A stretch of DNA of 8,314 nucleotides from RUG572 sp051884915 (GTDB lineage Bacteria; Verrucomicrobiota; Kiritimatiellia; RFP12; UBA1067), in assembly GCA_051884915.1 (NCBI GenBank), contig JBJEWF010000105.1, forward strand, positions 1-8,314. The letters are read 5' to 3'. Each line of letters begins with the position of its first letter. Position 1 is the stretch's first letter. Positions 6,607-8,314 of the stretch are shown here, piece after piece. The notes beneath the pieces were generated by a model, which had not been told where the DNA came from, searched no databases, and was given only the letters and a program-made list of their open reading frames with translations. Both the position numbers and the translations under genes were made by a program.

Positions 6607-7025
6607 TCATGCGGTCTGCCTGTATATGACGTCAAATTCACCATTGGTGTACCAGACATAGGCCGCGAGGAACGACGCAAAAGCCGCCTTTGACCAGAAC
6701 TGCCCCCTGCGCTTGAACCGGTTTTGGTTCTGCGAACACTGCGACTCCATCGCGCCGCTTCCGATGGGGACGCCCTCGCCGGCCTGTAGTCCATGTGCTC
6801 CCTGTGGTCCCTGAAGTATTCCGATTCGCGCCGTACGGTCTCGCGCCGCGTCCTGTCGTCGATCTTCGCCTGTTCCGCGTCCGCAATAGCGTCCATGAGC
6901 GTCTTCGGTCCCACGCCTTGAGGTTCTTCAGCAGCCTGTGCGTCCAGGCGTCGCGCTCCTCCTTCTGCGACTCTTCCGGGAACAGCGCCCCGGAAAACGC
7001 GTGATCTTGGAAAGGACCGGCGGCC
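6607..7025 (-). pseudogene. Frameshifted 3' fragment of an insertion-sequence transposase (ISKra4/UPF0236-like)
   Basis: Three consecutive minus-strand frames together give one protein tail. From about 7020 to 6920: AFSGALFPEESQKEERDAW...LLKNLKAW. From about 6920 to 6781: GPKTLMDAIADAEQAKIDD...EYFRDHREHMDYR. From about 6780 to the TGA at 6607: GEGVPIGSGAMESQCSQNQ, then RFKRRGQFWSKAAF...VWYTNGEFDVIYRQTA. The PIGSGAMES motif followed by a basic R-F-K-R-R-G-x-x-W stretch is typical of the C-terminus of ISKra4- and UPF0236-type transposases. The N-terminal catalytic part is absent, because the fragment stops where the winged-helix gene ends. Two frameshifts (near 6920 and 6780) and the truncation make it non-functional. 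Family assignment is from motif memory and is less certain than the transposase call. Confidence 0.75.
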
Positions 7026-7027
7026 CG

Positions 7028-7573
7028 TCAATCGGCGAGACGATAGCCAACGCCGCGGACGGAGAGAATGTCGACACCGAGCTTCTTGCGGAGTTGAGCG
7101 ATATGCTGGTCGACCGTACGCGTCGTACCCCAGTAACGGAGCCCCCAGACGGAGGCGAGAATGGCTTCTCTGGCAACAACGGCCTTTGGATCAACCGAAA
7201 ACAGGCGCAAAATCTTAAGTTCCTTACCCGTGAGACGTGAAACGACACCCTCGGACGTGGTGACGGTCTGGCGCGCGACATCTACAGTCGCCGTACCAAG
7301 TTGCCATCTCTCGGCCGCCACCGACGAGACCGGATAATGAGCCTTCGCAAGCAACGCGGCGATTTCCGCGCGCGTTCTCTCGTCTCCGCCCACAACCTCC
7401 ACCCTCTCCTTGCCGACAACGACACGGACGACGCCCAGGATGGCGAAAACCGCGCCAAGTGCTGCCGCGCCATAGACGCAACAGCACTTGATGCAGGTGC
7501 ACGGGAAACACTCACACACCCAGCGCATGGGCGAGCAGCAATCCCCGAACAGTGTCGACAGAGCAAACACCAT
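7028..7573 (-). CDS. Membrane-anchored winged-helix regulator with a cysteine-rich N-terminus and no receiver domain
   Basis: The 181-residue product has three parts. Residues 1-33 hold nine cysteines (12, 13, 20, 22, 25, 27, 30-32) in CC, CEC, CTC and CCC clusters. Residues 34-53 (VYGAAALGAVFAILGVVRVV) form one membrane helix, followed by K/R-containing sequence that predicts a cytoplasmic C-terminus. Residues 90-181 are an OmpR/PhoB-type winged helix: LTGKELKILRLF, the W-G motif, recognition helix TRTVDQHIAQLRKKL and wing SVRGVGYRL. The phospho-receiver domain that normally precedes this fold is absent. CadC and ToxR are also membrane-bound winged helices but carry the DNA-binding domain at the N-terminus, so the order here is reversed. 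The ATG overlaps the preceding stop (TGATG); an adjacent GTG (7576) is the alternative start. Metal or thiol-redox sensing by the cysteines is inference. Confidence 0.75.
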   Translation of the reverse strand: MVFALSTLFGDCCSPMRWVCECFPCTCIKCCCVYGAAALGAVFAILGVVRVVVGKERVEVVGGDERTRAEIAALLAKAHYPVSSVAAERWQLGTATVDVARQTVTTSEGVVSRLTGKELKILRLFSVDPKAVVAREAILASVWGLRYWGTTRTVDQHIAQLRKKLGVDILSVRGVGYRLAD

Positions 7574-7743
7574 CACTTATTGCAGCTGCAAGACTTGTCA
7601 CAGGTGCATGTCGCCTGACCGCAGCCGCAGTCACAAGCCCGTCCCGGCGTACAGTTCGTGCAGCAGGACTTCTTTGCACATGCGCAGACCACAGCGACAA
7701 ACGCCATCGCCGCCGCCACGACAATCGTAAGCATCATCTTCAT
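7573..7743 (-). CDS. Small exported cysteine-rich, metallothionein-like peptide
   Basis: This 56-residue peptide starts at ATG 7743, preceded by AAAGGAGA; an upstream in-frame ATG (7776) has no such site. Residues 1-22 are a signal sequence (MKMMLTIVVAAAMAFVAVV), with either SPase I cleavage after ACA (21-23) or lipidation at Cys22 (VCAC, an imperfect lipobox). The remainder is almost a pure metal-binding or disulfide pattern: CC, CxxC, CDCGC, CTC and CSC, with 12 Cys in the whole chain. The spacing resembles metallothioneins, but those are normally cytoplasmic and this one looks exported. Its stop overlaps the start of the regulator, so the two are translationally coupled and probably act together: bind a thiophilic metal in the envelope, or report on it. 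No known family is recognised. Confidence 0.7.
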   Translation of the reverse strand: MKMMLTIVVAAAMAFVAVVCACAKKSCCTNCTPGRACDCGCGQATCTCDKSCSCNK

Positions 7744-7795
7744 CGTCGTTCTCCTTTCATTCCTGCCAAGGTCCATTCCTCAAGCAGTTGCGCGT

Positions 7796-7825
7796 ATTAT
7801 CCCACATCCTGGGACACGAAGTGTC
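7796..7825 (-). promoter_or_regulatory. Extended -10 promoter with a dyad at the -35 position
   Basis: On the minus strand, TGG-GATAAT (7804-7796) fits an extended -10 (TGn, five of six matches). No good -35 hexamer lies at the right distance; that place is taken by the perfect dyad GACAC-TTC-GTGTC (7825-7813). A second dyad, TCCCA-GGATG-TGGGA, runs over the upstream edge of the -10 box. Initiation near 7789 leaves about 46 bases before the cysteine-rich peptide. A regulated, possibly autoregulated, promoter is inferred. Confidence 0.5.
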
Positions 7826-7864
7826 ATGGCGGTGTAAAATTCAAGATCCGTCCGGCAGTATGTC

Positions 7865-7906
7865 AAACGGGGCGACAAAGGTCCCTGTCCCCTTGCCGCC
7901 CCGTTT
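7865..7906 (-). terminator. Strong hairpin downstream of carbonic anhydrase
   Basis: AAACGGGGCG (7865-7874) pairs perfectly with CGCCCCGTTT (7897-7906), and the stem continues inward through CAA/TTG and GG/CC with G-U wobbles. It begins 18 bases past the carbonic anhydrase stop and separates that gene from the cysteine-rich pair. The minus-strand tail is only three U, so it may act as an imperfect terminator or be a repetitive palindrome; on the plus strand four T follow. Confidence 0.55.
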
Positions 7907-7924
7907 TCTCCGTGAGCACCGACC

Positions 7925-8314
7925 TCACTTGCTCTCGGCCGCACCAACCTTGGTTGCTTCAGGGACCTCGACGAGCTTTCCCGTTTTCACATCATAGATG
8001 TAGCCGTAGATCGGTATGTAGTTTGGCACGAGCGGATTCTCGCGAATCGTTTTCACGTCATCCACCACGCTCTGCGCGAGATTGAAGATCGGCTGGAAGT
8101 CGATGTGCGTCGCATCTGCGCCTCCGTTCTTGACCGGGTTGTACCAGCCCGACGGACCTAGTTCGGCCGAATCAAGGCTCTCGTGCAGGAGATTGTAGAT
8201 CACCTGATTGGTGAATGTCAGCATGCCGCAGTCCGTATGGTGGATGACGAACCATTCCTGCGTACCCAAAAGCTTGTGCGAGATGATCAACGAGCGAATC
8301 GTCTCATCGTTCAC
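7925..8314 (-). CDS. Beta-class carbonic anhydrase, C-terminal part (5' end outside the window)
   Basis: Catalyses reversible hydration of CO2 to bicarbonate with a zinc ion; probably cytoplasmic. The visible 130 codons begin with GTG at the very edge (V-N-D-E-T-I-R), which is an internal valine of the typical A-G-G-R-V motif and not the start. The zinc-ligand motif H-x-x-C is present in FVIHHTDCGM (His and Cys at about 8239-8228), followed by the usual FTNQVIYNLL helix. The family-typical ending YIPIYGYIYDVKTGKLVEV lies at about 8021-7965. The first zinc ligand (C-x-D-x-R) lies upstream of the window. It is followed by a strong hairpin, so it is probably transcribed apart from the cysteine-rich pair downstream. 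Confidence 0.92.
   Translation of the reverse strand: MNDETIRSLIISHKLLGTQEWFVIHHTDCGMLTFTNQVIYNLLHESLDSAELGPSGWYNPVKNGGADATHIDFQPIFNLAQSVVDDVKTIRENPLVPNYIPIYGYIYDVKTGKLVEVPEATKVGAAESK

Noticed and set aside
7838..7866. Promoter from TTGACA 7866-7861 for the Cys-rich gene
   Set aside because: Only TGAATT lies 17 bases downstream, and the -35 overlaps the hairpin base; the extended -10 at 7804-7796 is better.
1..8314. CRISPR arrays, tRNA or rRNA genes
   Set aside because: No spaced direct repeats and no cloverleaf or rRNA-like sequence were seen on either strand.

Overview
The window (about 60% G+C by eye) comes from a Gram-negative-type bacterium. The best guess is a host-associated Verrucomicrobiota/Kiritimatiellota-like lineage. 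That rests on one very long secreted protein that combines LamG-type folds with autotransporter-associated beta-strand motifs, on the four-helix-bundle (23S rRNA intervening-sequence-type) remnant, and on repeat-rich intergenic DNA. It is an inference of style, with no marker gene behind it. Every gene I can support lies on the minus strand, so the text below follows transcription from right to left.

Right end (7028-8314). A beta-class carbonic anhydrase enters from outside the window and ends at 7925. A strong hairpin follows it. Next is a two-gene unit with its own candidate extended -10 promoter: a 56-residue exported peptide with 12 cysteines, then, overlapping in TGATG, a 181-residue protein with a cysteine-rich N-terminus, one membrane helix and a C-terminal OmpR-type winged helix, but no receiver domain. 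I read the pair as a possible metal- or redox-responsive membrane regulator with a metallothionein-like partner. It is the best candidate here for an undescribed system.

Middle (3383-7025). A frameshifted transposase 3' fragment (6607-7025) abuts the regulator. Then comes a 1028-residue secreted protein with two LamG-like modules. Its promoter is a perfect TTGACA-N17-TATAAT in which the spacer is AAAC followed by 13 G. This is the classic design of a phase-variable promoter, with the tract now at the optimal length.

Left of that (2843-3382) is a 14-bp inverted repeat and a broken four-helix-bundle gene bracketed by 12-bp inverted repeats. A good sigma-70-type promoter (2881-2909) then drives a probable operon: a 221-residue exported, possibly outer-membrane protein that starts at TTG, and a FabF-type 3-ketoacyl-ACP synthase with an intact Cys-His-His triad but Leu at the usual Phe gate.

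Left end (1-828) has no credible gene. It holds a terminator-like hairpin at the edge, a 12-bp-arm palindrome carrying TTGACA on both strands, and a C14/G14 hairpin with 18-bp perfect arms.
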